A stretch of 64,000 nucleotides of DNA, taken from Aquila chrysaetos chrysaetos. Taxonomy: Eukaryota > Chordata > Aves > Accipitriformes > Accipitridae. The stretch spans positions 17,799,363-17,863,362 of the forward strand of contig NC_044005.1 of the NCBI RefSeq assembly GCF_900496995.4, in the 5' to 3' direction. This document shows positions 10,001 through 21,375 of the stretch, piece by piece. Position 1 is the stretch's first letter, and the number at the start of each line of letters is the position of its first letter. The notes under the pieces were generated by a model. It did not search any database and was not told where the DNA came from. It was given only the letters and a program-made list of their open reading frames with translations. Both the position numbers and the translations under genes were made by a program.

Positions 10001-13000
10001 CTCCTACTCCAGTATGGAAAACTCTAAATCCCCGTACTTAGCTCCTTCAACACTATAAGGAGTAGTCTATTGGCGAAATAGTAGTGTTTGGGGGTTCTAT
10101 GTTCAAGGGAGACTTTTAAGGAGTGATCAGAGAGATTATCTTAAAATAGGTTTGTGGATCAGTGGAGAGGGAGTGAAAAATAAAGTATTTGTCTGGCAGT
10201 ACAAATGGAAATTATCATAAAGGGTGAATCAGAAATGGGAGCTGACCTCTTCATAATGAATGGGAGATGATAGAAAAGGTGCAGAAAGTTTGCAAAGAGC
10301 TTGGAAACAAAATAGAAGCAATTACCAATGCAGTAATAACAAAGAAAAGCCAGTGAAGTCTTCAAAGGTTCAAAGCCATGGGTCTGAGTGGGGCAAATAT
10401 GTATTTGTGAAGCCCAGAGAAATATATGTGCCCCTTGTGTTCTGTTGATATATTCATTTTCACAACAGCGTGGCTGCTGGCTCCAAGCGGAAATGCCAGC
10501 TCAGGCTCCAACTGGGTTAACACAGGCACACAGAGGGTATCAAACCAACGAGCGTATTAACATGTGGTCAGACTTGGAAACCACAAAGGCTGTGTGAGGG
10601 TAGACACTAACCCAAGCATGATTTAGGTCACATTTTTAATCCAACTGAATTCACAATTATTCATGCACATGACCACCCAGATTTCCCAATCACATCCTGA
10701 GTTTTCTGTAATTGACAATGCTATGTTCCTCTGAGTATCTGATTTATACTTCTTTACAATGACCTGTGTTCTTAACCAGTAAGTACCATCCTGGCTAACA
10801 GTTAACATGCCTGCTCCTCTAGGCTGGTCTTCCTGGGCTGGGCTCCAAGACTTTTTACTAAACCTTGCACATAGTTTTAGTTTCTGTGAACTCTGGGCTA
10901 TTTCCTTGAACTCTTCATCACGCTGAGCCCTATGTGATATGGGGATCAAAATTCTTAGGGAAGTTTTAGAGAGGGCACAATCAGATTAAGTAATTCTAGC
11001 AATATCCAGGGTACTAATCATCTTCATTTGTCAATTTACCACTTAAAGGCTTCCTAATTAGCCTTAACTGAAGGACATCTCATCGTGACACCATGCTCCT
11101 AACTTTGGTCTACAGTCTTAATTAATCCTAAAGCCGTAAACTAGGAAAAGTTGTTAAAACACTCAGATAGGAAAGAAACTAAAATAGGCATGGTTTGATA
11201 TTTGTGATCAGCTTAGTGTCTGTCATTAAGTTTATTCAAAGAACCACATAAAATATAGTTGGCTTCTACTTTGACTGTAAATATGATTTTAATTCATCTT
11301 AAAAATTCTCTAGATTTTGAAATGCAACTGTTTGGGAGGTGAATCATTTTACATGCTCTGACTGAAATATTATCTTTCTAGCAACCAGACATGGGAAAGA
11401 GAATAAAAATGACACTTAGCTTCAAAGGAAGAGGCTGATTTTTCAAGCATGAGATGCATTTTAGAAAAGATGTTTCAGGAAGAAATGTTGCATTTGTCGT
11501 ATGCAACTAACACTACAATTTGTCATGATTTCCAGGATTTATGAAGAAAACAGCTTTACTTGGTATGTCTGAATTTGGAGCCATGCTGCTGTTGGCTTTC
11601 CTCTGGAGACTTTGAATCAGAAAAGCAGGGGAAAGAAAGTATTTGCTACAGCCTGTCAGTCTCTGTCCAAGAGAAGCTGTGTGAAAATCCCATCACTGTT
11701 CATTTCTGGCATGAACCTTAGGACATGGCAAGAAACAGCAGAGCCATTCAGACCCAGGAGTGCTCAGTAAATGCTGTTTCTGCTCTCGTACTGGCATGCA
11801 TCACATATTTATCTGTGTCCAGAAGAGCAATGTTGTCACTGTTTGCTCTACCGCTACTGCAGTAATTGTATTTGCTCTGTTTAATGTATAACAGTGTGAT
11901 CACTGTTTAAGCCCATTCAAACAATATAAAAACAGTGCAAAAAGCAGTAAAGGTCAGATGAATATGATGGAGTCCTTCTGAAAGTGTTGTGGATACTCTT
12001 AGATTTTAGTAGCTAGGGACATTAAACTCACAGTAGCTATCTGCATCGTAGATTAACTCATTCAATAGATTAATTCATTCATGTACAGCTGACGCAGCTC
12101 ACTAGGGCAATGACAACCATCTGCCCTGTACAAAGCAGCTCTTCTTTAGCCAACTAAGAAGGCAGATGAGGTTTTCACTGTTGTGAAAATGATTTTTGAA
12201 TTAAACTTTTAAAGAAACAGAAATGCAGCAAACATAGATCACTAGGCACAAATTATAGAAAGCTGCAGGATTTTTAGGAAGGACTAGTTCTTATCATTAG
12301 TAGATAACTAGGGTATCTATTTCTTTGGTACAGAGACAGTGGCTCCGTGTACTTCAGCACATAGAGACTGTCCGAGTAGAGGCTTTGTAGCAAGGAACAG
12401 ATCCAGGGGGTCTCATAGCAGAAAACCTGCAGAGAGAATCAGGAAACTCAAAAGCAAACCTGCAGCTTCATATGCATGGACCCCAAAGCAGACATCCTAC
12501 CTCTGGCAGTTGATGGGGTCAGAGAGGAGGGATCTGAGTGGCATGAAAGGATTGGTGCCAATGTGGAGAAGGAATCTCAGGGCCTTTTCTGTGCAGGTGA
12601 CTGAGAGGTGGGGAAGGACTGGGAGGAAGAGGGAGGATAGGGTAAATAGACCAAAAAGAAGATAAGAAAGAAGTGGTGATGAAAGCATGTTGAGGATGAC
12701 AACATGGGGCAACAGCAGGACTTGACCATTCGGAAAATACACAGGCAGATTGTCATATCCAATGTTACTTGCATTATCCAGAGAAGCGAATGGTCCCAGA
12801 AGAAAGTGAGCACAATCCCCTTTTGGGGTCTGCTGCTGACTGGTCCCCATGCCGCAGCCCCATGTCAGCCCCTATTTGACCTCCACAGTGATTGGAAAGA
12901 GCAACATTCCCCAAATGGAGTTGGGGCCGGCATAAAAACCTGGCTCATTCCAAGTAGCCCCCAGGAACACTGACTTTACATTACATTCTAAAAGCAGGCC

Positions 13001-16000
13001 TCTGCAGAGGCAGGTGACAAGATCATTTTCTTCTCTACTTTGAGCCTCTCCATGGTTTTTGGAATGCTCTCCCAGGGACCAAAATGGCCACATGGAGTCA
13101 GCCACACAAAGGTTGGAGGAGCAAGAGATCTATGAGGGTTTTCACTGTCTCCTCCAGCTACTGCTTGACTGTGACAGCAGTTGATGACCAAGAGTCACTG
13201 CTCCACAAGCTTTAGGATGATGCCCAGAGGTTGCATGATGCTAACACTATTTCTAGAAACTTCCAGAAAACTTCAGAGGCTGAAAATCAAATACGATTAC
13301 CTTAGAGATTAAAAAAAAGGCAAAATTGCTAAAGAGAACTGAGATAGAAACATTTAAGGGAAAGGGATGCTTTGCCACCTCTGAGAGCACGTAGCCCTTC
13401 CCAGTAAGACCATCTGACACTGCAGGCACAGGTCAGGAAAGGGAGGAGAGAGTTTCACCCCCTGGGACACCTTCCTAAGGTTCTTGTTACAGCTAAGGAC
13501 TCCTGGTACAGTCCAGCTTTCACCCACTGCCCACCTGTCTAAACACGCACTGATGCACACATTGTTGTTCTTAATACTTCCACCTTTTTACATTTTTCTT
13601 GTGTTCTGACCCACCAGCCAAATCAATCTTCCTTCTGACCACATCTCTCAGCTTCCTTCTTTCTCATGTCTAGCTCAGAAGTATCTATCCTAAAGCCCTT
13701 TCCTCTTCAGGATGAAAAAGGAAAGCTGCTTAGCCATAATTGCACTTTTCTGGAAGAATTTTACATATATACATTCACTTTCTGCTCTCTCAATTTCTTT
13801 CTTCATATATCATCTGAATTTGGGATCACTAGCTGAGAGGAATTCAGAGCATAGGGCGTACTTGACTGTATATATACTCATGATACATACTGGACACTAC
13901 CAAGAAAAAAGTCTCAAGAGATTCTATGATTGTGCATGGGGACACTACTGGTAGCTTCTTCCTTTACTATTGTTAACGGATCATCTATAAGTAGCTTTCA
14001 CTCTGGGTGACTCCATATAACACTTCTACTGCAATAATAATTACCTGCATTTGGACCCAGTCTTCACTCCGAGATGATCACCTTTGCTTAAAGCAGCTCC
14101 TATTCCCGATACCTGTGCAATGGTGTGCTGACTGGTCAAAACATGCATGGAAGATCTGATCCAGGCAGCTGATCTGCAAATACTAAAGAACAGACAGAAA
14201 ATAGGAAAGAACAGAGAGAGCCCTCATTGGTGTCACAATGTGCTGGAACAAACACATGGAAATTCCTGCTGGAGTTCAAGGTGGAAAGGTTGACTTTGTG
14301 GTATCCTCAATACTTGTAAATGGTACTAGGATGTCACACTTCCTTACATCTTGAGCTTCTCTCAGGGGATAGAGTCAGGGTGAGCAAACAGCACCTACAG
14401 GAGGAAGAGGGTTTTGTGACAGAGGCAGCCCTGTGACCTCAAGCCAGTGCAATGTGGCCATCCTAGGATGGCTGGAAGTGAGTCCAAGAATTATGAAACT
14501 CCTCTGAGAAACAAGCTCTTCTTTTAGACAGAACCAGGAATGAAAAGGAAATTAGGTCCTCCCAACAGATTCTAGTGCAGGTTTCCAGAAGTCTTTCTGG
14601 GGAAATCCTGAGGACCAGAGACCTAAGAAGGGACAGTTCATTTCCTTATTCCAAATGCTTGTTATTAATCATTTCAGATAACAATCACTTCAGAGGCAAT
14701 GAAGGACATCCCTGCCCAGTGTTGATAAGTCGCCACTCTGAACAGTTCAGCAAAAGCACCTTCTTTCACTTCTGAAACCCTTGTGGCCCACTGCCCTTGT
14801 GATTTAAGATGCAAAAAAAAAAAATAAAAATGCTGTGTTCAGCCTTTCTCTGCACTGCCTGTGCTACTAAAATTGGATTTGCCCATTTCCTTTCAGTGCA
14901 AAAGATCTACCAGCCACTGCCCATTACTTCCCCTCATCTTCCTCCCTGCTGCTGCATGGACTGACAGGCACAGCAGAACGGGGAATAGGGATGCGCAGCA
15001 GCCACTTCAGGTGTTCATCCACTGAGGTGCTCTAGACAACATTACTGTCTGTAACTCAGTCCCTGCCCCTCATGGTTTGCTTTATGCATAGGCAAAAATA
15101 GAAAACAGTATAGAATGGCTAAATAGCATCACCAATAGACATCCATGCTCCTATCTGTACTGATGGTGATAAATGCCTGGCCACTTTTCATTTTCTTTGG
15201 CTATTGGGTTGCCAGGTAAGCAGGCACCAGGGGTCCAACATGCTTTTCCTACAAGGGTTAGGGAGCGCTGCATGAGCTACAGTCCCGTTGGTCCTTCCCG
15301 CTCTCTATTGCTCACAACTCACCAACTGCAGGAACGCTACCAGCTGGTCATTACCAGGGGGCAGTTGGGATCTTTAACAAAGTGCTATGTTTCAGGTCTA
15401 AGGACAAAAGAGGCTATAAATGACATGCTTTAGACATCTGCAGATTTCACATTGTAGTTCTCATGGGCTATCTGTGGTTTCTTGTTGGTTTTCTTCCACT
15501 TCTATTTTACTGGAAATTTCCCTTCTTGACCCTGACCAGAACCACAGCCTTCTTCCTGCACTGTTTTTGCAAATGTGAATTCAATTTCTTGAGCAAATAA
15601 CTGCACATTTCGCCTTGCTAGGTCACCCTCCTCTGCTTATACTACCCGAGTCCAAAAGACGCAGAGCCTCCTCTGACTGACTGAGGTGATTGATTTCCAT
15701 CTCAGACTTGGGACCAGCTGCTCTCTCACACCCATCAATATTGTTCTCCTCAAACACACCTGAAGAAAGTAGAAAAAAAGCAAAACTAAAACAGGTTTCT
15801 TAAAAGCAACGCTATTAATAATATTTCATAGCAATTGATTACCAGAATTTTCCACGCATAATTTCTGTCATCTATTCCTTGTGCTTTCATGGCATTCAGG
15901 AGTTTCAGTCACCAGAAGCAGGATTCAGCTGCTGCTGAAGTGAGTGTGCGTGGGATGGGAGCCTTTGCCCTTGGTAGCAGGTTGGTGCCTGTTCATAGTC

Positions 16001-17336
16001 CTCCACACCCTTCCCTAATCCCCACCAGTCTCATCCCCAGATCCGCCCCCGAATGAATGAAACTCCATGCCAAAGCAGTGCTAACAACCAGTCTCAAATT
16101 TGCCCTTTGAATGAAAAATATCTTCATAAAACCACTTTTCATTTTCTCAGTAAATGAGCTGAAATGTTCTCCAAGCAATCTGCATGTTTTGTCTGACCCC
16201 AGCTGAAAAGCTGCACATTACTGAGCTGGGGGAGGTACTGTAAGAGTCAGACAAAATTTGAAAGAAGCTTTTTAAAATACTTTTCCAGTTCAGAAACTGT
16301 CAAAACTAAATGCTTTAAGTTTTCATCTAAAAATTATTTGGGAAGAAACTATTCAGTAGATTCAGCAAAAGCTTCAGGAATTGCTCTGGGCAACCTGACA
16401 CAACATGTTTGGATGAAGACAAGTTTTGACAGGAGGATTTCACCTGGTCAGATGCTCTTCTCTCTTCACCATGCAGCTGACCTCCCTCTAAGTGAAAAGT
16501 CCCTTAGCATTTGTGAAAAAAGAAATGCAGGCAATATCTACATTATTTACTGTTCCTCAGGAATTATTATCTGTCTTCGGTCTGGTTAATGTTTATGATA
16601 TAGTCTGGGTTTATAACCCTGTTCAACAGCAGAAGGAATATGAAGAACAGGACAGACTCAAAGAGCTCTGCTGGTCTGACCTTCTCCCTGTGCATTGGAA
16701 ATAATTGACTAGAGCAGGAATAAATGTCTGCAACAAATGGCCAGATTTAGAAACAGCTACTGAGCAAACACAAACTTCCACAAACTGAAACCTTCAGGGG
16801 CCCAAAGGGACCACTGGTAGCGATGCCCAGCTGTTCCTTCTAGCTTGCCATCTCCAGACATCTCCATGGCCACCACCCCCAATGGGTGAGTTTCTGAGCT
16901 GTGACAAAGAAAGGTAGAACGTATAAAGCCAGGAGGCTGAATAAAACCACACAAGTCTTCTCAATATAAGAAAAACAAGGTTAACAATTAAAGTAGGCAT
17001 GAAAACACATTTTTGCTGAATAAGAGATATTTCAGGCCATTCCTCTTCACCAGAAGACATAGGCTAACTTGCCTGCTAGTATCAGTGCACACTCGTCATT
17101 CATTGGCCAGATTGTGCTAGATGTATCTGTGTATGCCCAGGTTACTTGTGGTGGTGGTCAAGACCAGCTGGGTCTATTTGCTACATGTCTGTGATCACCA
17201 TCGTGCAAATAGTAGCCAAGAAAATACAATAAATGTCAGCTAAAAATGGAGCTAAATCAATGCTGAATTTCCACAACTGCCTGTTTAGGCATTAGGAAAT
17301 ACAGAAGTTAAGGTAGCACTGACAAACATGTCTCAA
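7094..17336. other. Intergenic region, about 10 kb, no gene recognised
   Basis: Apart from the doubtful exon 5 relic near 8.1 kb, this is unique AT-rich sequence. It has short A-rich runs (about 8664-8695 and 14811-14827). The open frames present are all 117 codons or shorter, overlap on opposite strands (for example 12339-12850) and show no domain I recognise. Confidence 0.5.
8025..8205 (+). pseudogene. Possible serpin exon 5 relic (doubtful)
   Basis: After a CTGCAG acceptor ending at 8024, one frame contains KEGTEKGN (like the EKGTEAAG hinge). Forty-five residues later it contains LLFKNKVPKT (like LFMGKIVNPT). The spacing is close to the 44 residues in the SERPINA3-like exon 5. The intervening loop and the FNRPF motif are not convincing, and the frame runs on past the expected stop. 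It may be coincidence. Confidence 0.22.
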
Positions 17337-17613
17337 GACCCTGTCCTGGTTTCAGCTGGGACAGAGTTAATTTTCTTTCTAGTAGCTGGTATAGTGCTAT
17401 GTTTTGGATTCAGTGTGAGAAGAACGTTGATAACACACTGATGTTTTCAGATGTTGCTAAGTGGTGTTTAGACTAAGTCAAGGATTCTTCAGCTTCTCAT
17501 GCCCAGCCAACAAGAAAGCTGGAGGGGCACAAGGAGTTGGGAGGGGACACAGCCAGGGCAGTTGACCCAAACTGGCCAAAGTGGTATTCCATACCATGTG
17601 ATGTCATGCCCAG

Positions 17614-17620
17614 TATATAA
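17614..17620 (+). promoter_or_regulatory. LTR TATA box
   Basis: TATATAA lies in the middle of the solo LTR, at the place expected for the U3 promoter. It could start transcription towards the plus direction if still active (inference). Confidence 0.6.
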
Positions 17621-17792
17621 ACTGGGAGGAGTTGGCCTGGGAGGATCACTGCTCAGGAAATAACTGGGCATCAGTCGGCGAGTGGTGAGCAATTGCATTG
17701 TGCATCACTTGTATATTCCAGTCCTTTTATTATTATTATTGTTATTTTATTAGTGTTATCCTTATCATTATTAGTTTCTCCTTTTCTGTTGT

Positions 17793-17798
17793 ATTAAA
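17793..17798 (+). promoter_or_regulatory. LTR poly(A) signal
   Basis: ATTAAA lies about 125 bp before the LTR 3' end, followed by T-rich sequence, the usual place for the R-region cleavage signal. Confidence 0.5.
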
Positions 17799-17928
17799 CT
17801 GTTTTTATCTCAACCCACGAGTTTTACTTCTTTTCCCAATTCTCTCCCCCATCCCACTGGGTGGGGGGGAGTGAGTGAGCGGCTGCGTGGTGCTTAGTTG
17901 CTGGCTGGGGTTAAACCACGACAGACCC

Positions 17929-19965
17929 CCTGTGGGGATATTCCGTGTTACTATATTTACATTTGCTTTTGGGGAGGCACCTTGTCTTTAATTTTAAAAA
18001 AATGCTGGATATTGCTTATCTCAAGTATATGAATATCTGTGGTTGGAAGTGAGACTCTCAGAGTGGGCGTGTTTCCAGCTTGTATGCATACAACTTAGAG
18101 TCATGCTGGAAAAACAAAAGTCATGGGCTGCTCAGGCAGCTGATAACATGGCAGAGGAATATACAGATGGCAGGATGAGCTGAACAGAAACATAAGAAGC
18201 TTTTTTCCTCAGGTCTAGGAAGGCACATAGTGAAAAGCACACCCTTTTCTAGAGGGGGTGAATTCCTTCTATCCCACAACAGGACCAGAGCAAATACAGG
18301 AAAGCAACCTCATGTCGGTAGCAAACCCATTCCTCCGCCTGACCTCCCTGACCAGCAGCAAAGTGTGAGTTCAGAAACTCCTGTGTGTCTGTAATGCTTT
18401 CTGGCTTCCTGGGATCTTTCACTGCTACCATCCCTCCTGCTCAGTACCTCAGGCACAGATGATCATCACAAAGATACCAGCCTGATGACGCATACAGTGT
18501 AAGTCAAACAACAATAATTTCTGAAACATTTTCTTCTCCCTATCAACACTTCTACTGCTTTTGCAGCATTAGCATTGGGTAAGAGATCTGCCACGCTGAG
18601 CTGAACACCAGAAGACTTTTTCTTTAACTTGCCAGAGAGCTGAGGAAAAAAAGATAGGCAGAAGCTTGTGTCATCTCATTAAGATGCTAAATTATTCATA
18701 AAATGTCCTCATAAAATTAAATATGGGAAATATCATGTTCATTGATAAGTGGCTGCAGCTGCTACAGATGTGAAAGAAGTTTATGAAGAAGAAGCTTTTT
18801 CTAGTGACCTTTGGCATTTCACCAAAACTAAGCAGCAAATCAGTAACTATAAAAAGCAGAAAACACATGAGAAAATCACTGGTGAAGCCAAAGTTTTAAT
18901 CCTGCAGAAAAGGCAATAATTCTTGTCAACAACTTCTTTCTCAATTGTAGGAAGCGCAAAGCAAGAATAGTAGGTGCAGTCCTGCCAGGTCTCACTCACT
19001 GATGTCACCCAGCTCTCCCAGGCTGCAGGTGCCAAGAAGGTCCTGGGGACACTGTATGATGCTGCCTCCCCACTCAGGAGCACATGTTGTGAGCAAGGAC
19101 TCCAGCTGAGGGACACCTTGGAGGAAAGTACCTTCTTCTAGGAGCCTGTGGCCCTGCCTGACCCAGCACTTGGAGCCTCTTACATAGAGCCAGAAAAATG
19201 CTGAGAGCTCTCTAAATTAGGAAGTTGGATGAGATATAAACTCCAGAGACATAATCCTGAGGCTTTTCAGATAGAGGGAGCATGCAGGTTTTAGCTGCAA
19301 CGTAGTGAATACTGATGAGCATTATGAGAAGTGTGGATCTATAGCACATGTTTGTAAGAAAGCATATAAAAATTAGATACCTTGGCCAATTTTATCATTT
19401 GCAGCAACAATAGTGTTAAGGGTACTTCTAAAAGATCTTAATTTGCAAACATACAAGTATAAATTCAATGGTTATATGGTTCTGAGCTCTACTGATGCTA
19501 GAAATACCAGCAATCCACCTAAAAGCTTTGGCAAAGTCTAAAGAGTGTCTAATTTCTAATGCTACCTGTAGTCTCAACTCTAAAAGTTTTCACATTTGCC
19601 TAAAGATGCTTGAAGCAGGAAAATTTTTCCCAGGGAAGAGTATCTGGAGTTCTAGTGGCTGATCACCTGTTTAAAAGCAATTTAGTGCAAACAATGTTAC
19701 AAGTAACTTTTAAAGACATGATTACACTGTTTTAAAAATGTTGAGAAATTCATTGAAGGGCTATTGAAGAATGCACGGGTATTCACTTTCAGGTACTTGT
19801 ACAACGAGACCCAGCACAGTATTATCACCAGGGACTTCCCAAGACAATTCATAATGCATGGTCACCATGGAGATTTTAGAGCTGTATTGCATACATCTGA
19901 TAGAAGTAGAATTGTAATGTTATATACTACATATATAGTTGTATACAGTATTTAACATGTACTAT
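17929..19965. other. Intergenic, nothing recognised
   Basis: Unique sequence between the solo LTR and a CR1 element. The open frames are under 90 codons and no family was recognised. Confidence 0.5.
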
Positions 19966-21375
19966 CAAGACCTGCTGGTCAAACTAAAGGGCAAGAAGGA
20001 AATTCACTGGCAGTGGAAGCAGGGACAGGTTTCCTAGGAAGACTATAGGGACATTGCCCAGTTGTGTAGGGATGGGGTCACAAAGGCCAAGGCACAGCTG
20101 CAGCTGAATTTGGCAAGGGACACAAAGAATAATAATAAGGCCTTCTATAGGTACGTCAGCCAGAAAAAGAAGGTCAAAGAAAGTGTACCCCCCCCCGATG
20201 AACACGACTGGCAAACTGGTAACAACAGACGAGGAGAAGACTGAGGTACTCAGCAACATTTTTTGCCCCAGTCTTCACTGGCAATCTCTCTTCCAACACT
20301 TCTCGAGCGGATGGACCTCAAGGCAGGGGCTGTGGGAGCAAAGTCCCTCCCACTGTAAGAGAAGATCAGGTTCATGACCACCTGAGCAACCTGAACATAC
20401 ATAAGTCTATGGGACCTGATGAGATGCATCCCAGAGTCCTGAGGGAATTGGCTGATGTAGTTGCCAAGCCACTCTCCATGATATTTGAAAACTCATGCCA
20501 GTCAGGTGAAGTCCCTGGTGACTGGAAAAAGGAAAACATTGCACTCATTTTTAAAAAGAGTAGAAAGGAGGACCCTGGGAACTACTGACCTGTCAGCCTC
20601 ACCTCTGTGCCCAGGAAGATCATGGAACAGATCCTAGAAGCTATGCTAAGACACATGGAGGACAGGGAGGTGATTCGAGACAGCCAGCATGGCTTCACCA
20701 AGGGCAAGTCCTGCCTGACCAACCTAGTGGCCTTCTATGATGGAGTGACTACATCAGTGGACAAGGGAAGAGATATGGATGTCATCTATCTGGACTTCTG
20801 TAAGGCTTGTGACACAGTCCCCCACAACATCCTTCTCTCTAAATTGGAGAGACATAGACTTGATGGATGGACTATTCTGTGGATAAGGAATAGGCTGGAT
20901 GGTTGCCTCCAGAGAGTAGTGGTCAATGACTCAATGTCTGGATGGACATTAGTGACGAGGCGTGTCCCTCAGGGGTCCATATTTGGACTAGTACTGTTTA
21001 ATATCTTCATCAGTGACATAGACAGTGGGATCAAATGCACCCTCAGCAAATTTGCAGATGACTCCAAGCTGAGTGGTGTCATTGACAAGCCTGAGGGATG
21101 GGATGCCATTCAGAGGGACCTGGACGAGCTCGAGAAGTGGTCGCATGTGAACCTTATGAGATGCAAGGTCCTGCAGATGCAAGGACCTGAGACACTGGAA
21201 CAGGTTGCCCAGAGAGGTTGTAGTTGCCTCAACCCTGGAAACATTCAAGGCCAGGTTGGACAGGGCTCTGAGCAACCTGATCTAGTTGAAGATGTCCCTG
21301 CTCATAGCAGGGAGGGGGGTTGGACTACATGGCCTTTAAAGGTCCCTTCCAACCCAAACCATTCGATGATTCTAC
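19966..21375 (+). repeat. CR1 LINE, 5' truncated and internally deleted
   Basis: The sequence encodes pieces of CR1 ORF2. The upstream part reads GKKEIHWQWKQGQVS, then stop, and LNLARDTKNNNKAFYRYVSQ; a poly-C run near 20190 shifts the frame. The reverse transcriptase part (20607 on) holds [21 protein letters not shown] and the catalytic FADD at 21051-21062. A TGA at 20586-20588 interrupts the frame before it. Near 21180 the frame jumps directly into 3' untranslated sequence (GTTGCCCAGAGAGG), so the C-terminal ORF2 region is deleted. The element ends with the CCTTCCAACCC / GATGATTCTAC tail. The 282-codon frame here is therefore a dead retroelement, not a host gene. Confidence 0.93.

Larger units (their letters stand above)
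17337..17928 (+). mobile_element. Complete solo LTR with GACCC target duplication
   Basis: Positions 17342-17923 (582 bp) start TGTCCTGGTTTCAGCTGGGA and end GGGGTTAAACCACGACA, a TG...CA LTR. The 5-bp direct repeat GACCC flanks it exactly (17337-17341 and 17924-17928). Inside are a TATATAA box at 17614-17620, a TTATTATTATTATTG-like tract near 17730, and an ATTAAA poly(A) signal at 17793-17798. It belongs to the same family as the minus-strand copy at 2729-3323. No gag-pol-env sequence is next to it, so homologous recombination between the two LTRs of a former provirus is inferred. Its intact ends and duplication suggest a fairly young insertion. Confidence 0.92.

Noticed and set aside
10623-10949. 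Minus-strand frame of 108 codons
   Set aside because: No recognised domain, no splice support, and a length expected by chance in this much sequence.
12339-12850. Opposing open frames of 108 and 117 codons
   Set aside because: They overlap on opposite strands without family similarity; purine-rich sequence explains the openness.
2729-17923. A large provirus bounded by the LTRs at 2.7 and 17.3 kb
   Set aside because: The two LTRs face opposite ways and have different target duplications, so they are independent solo LTRs; no retroviral coding sequence lies between.
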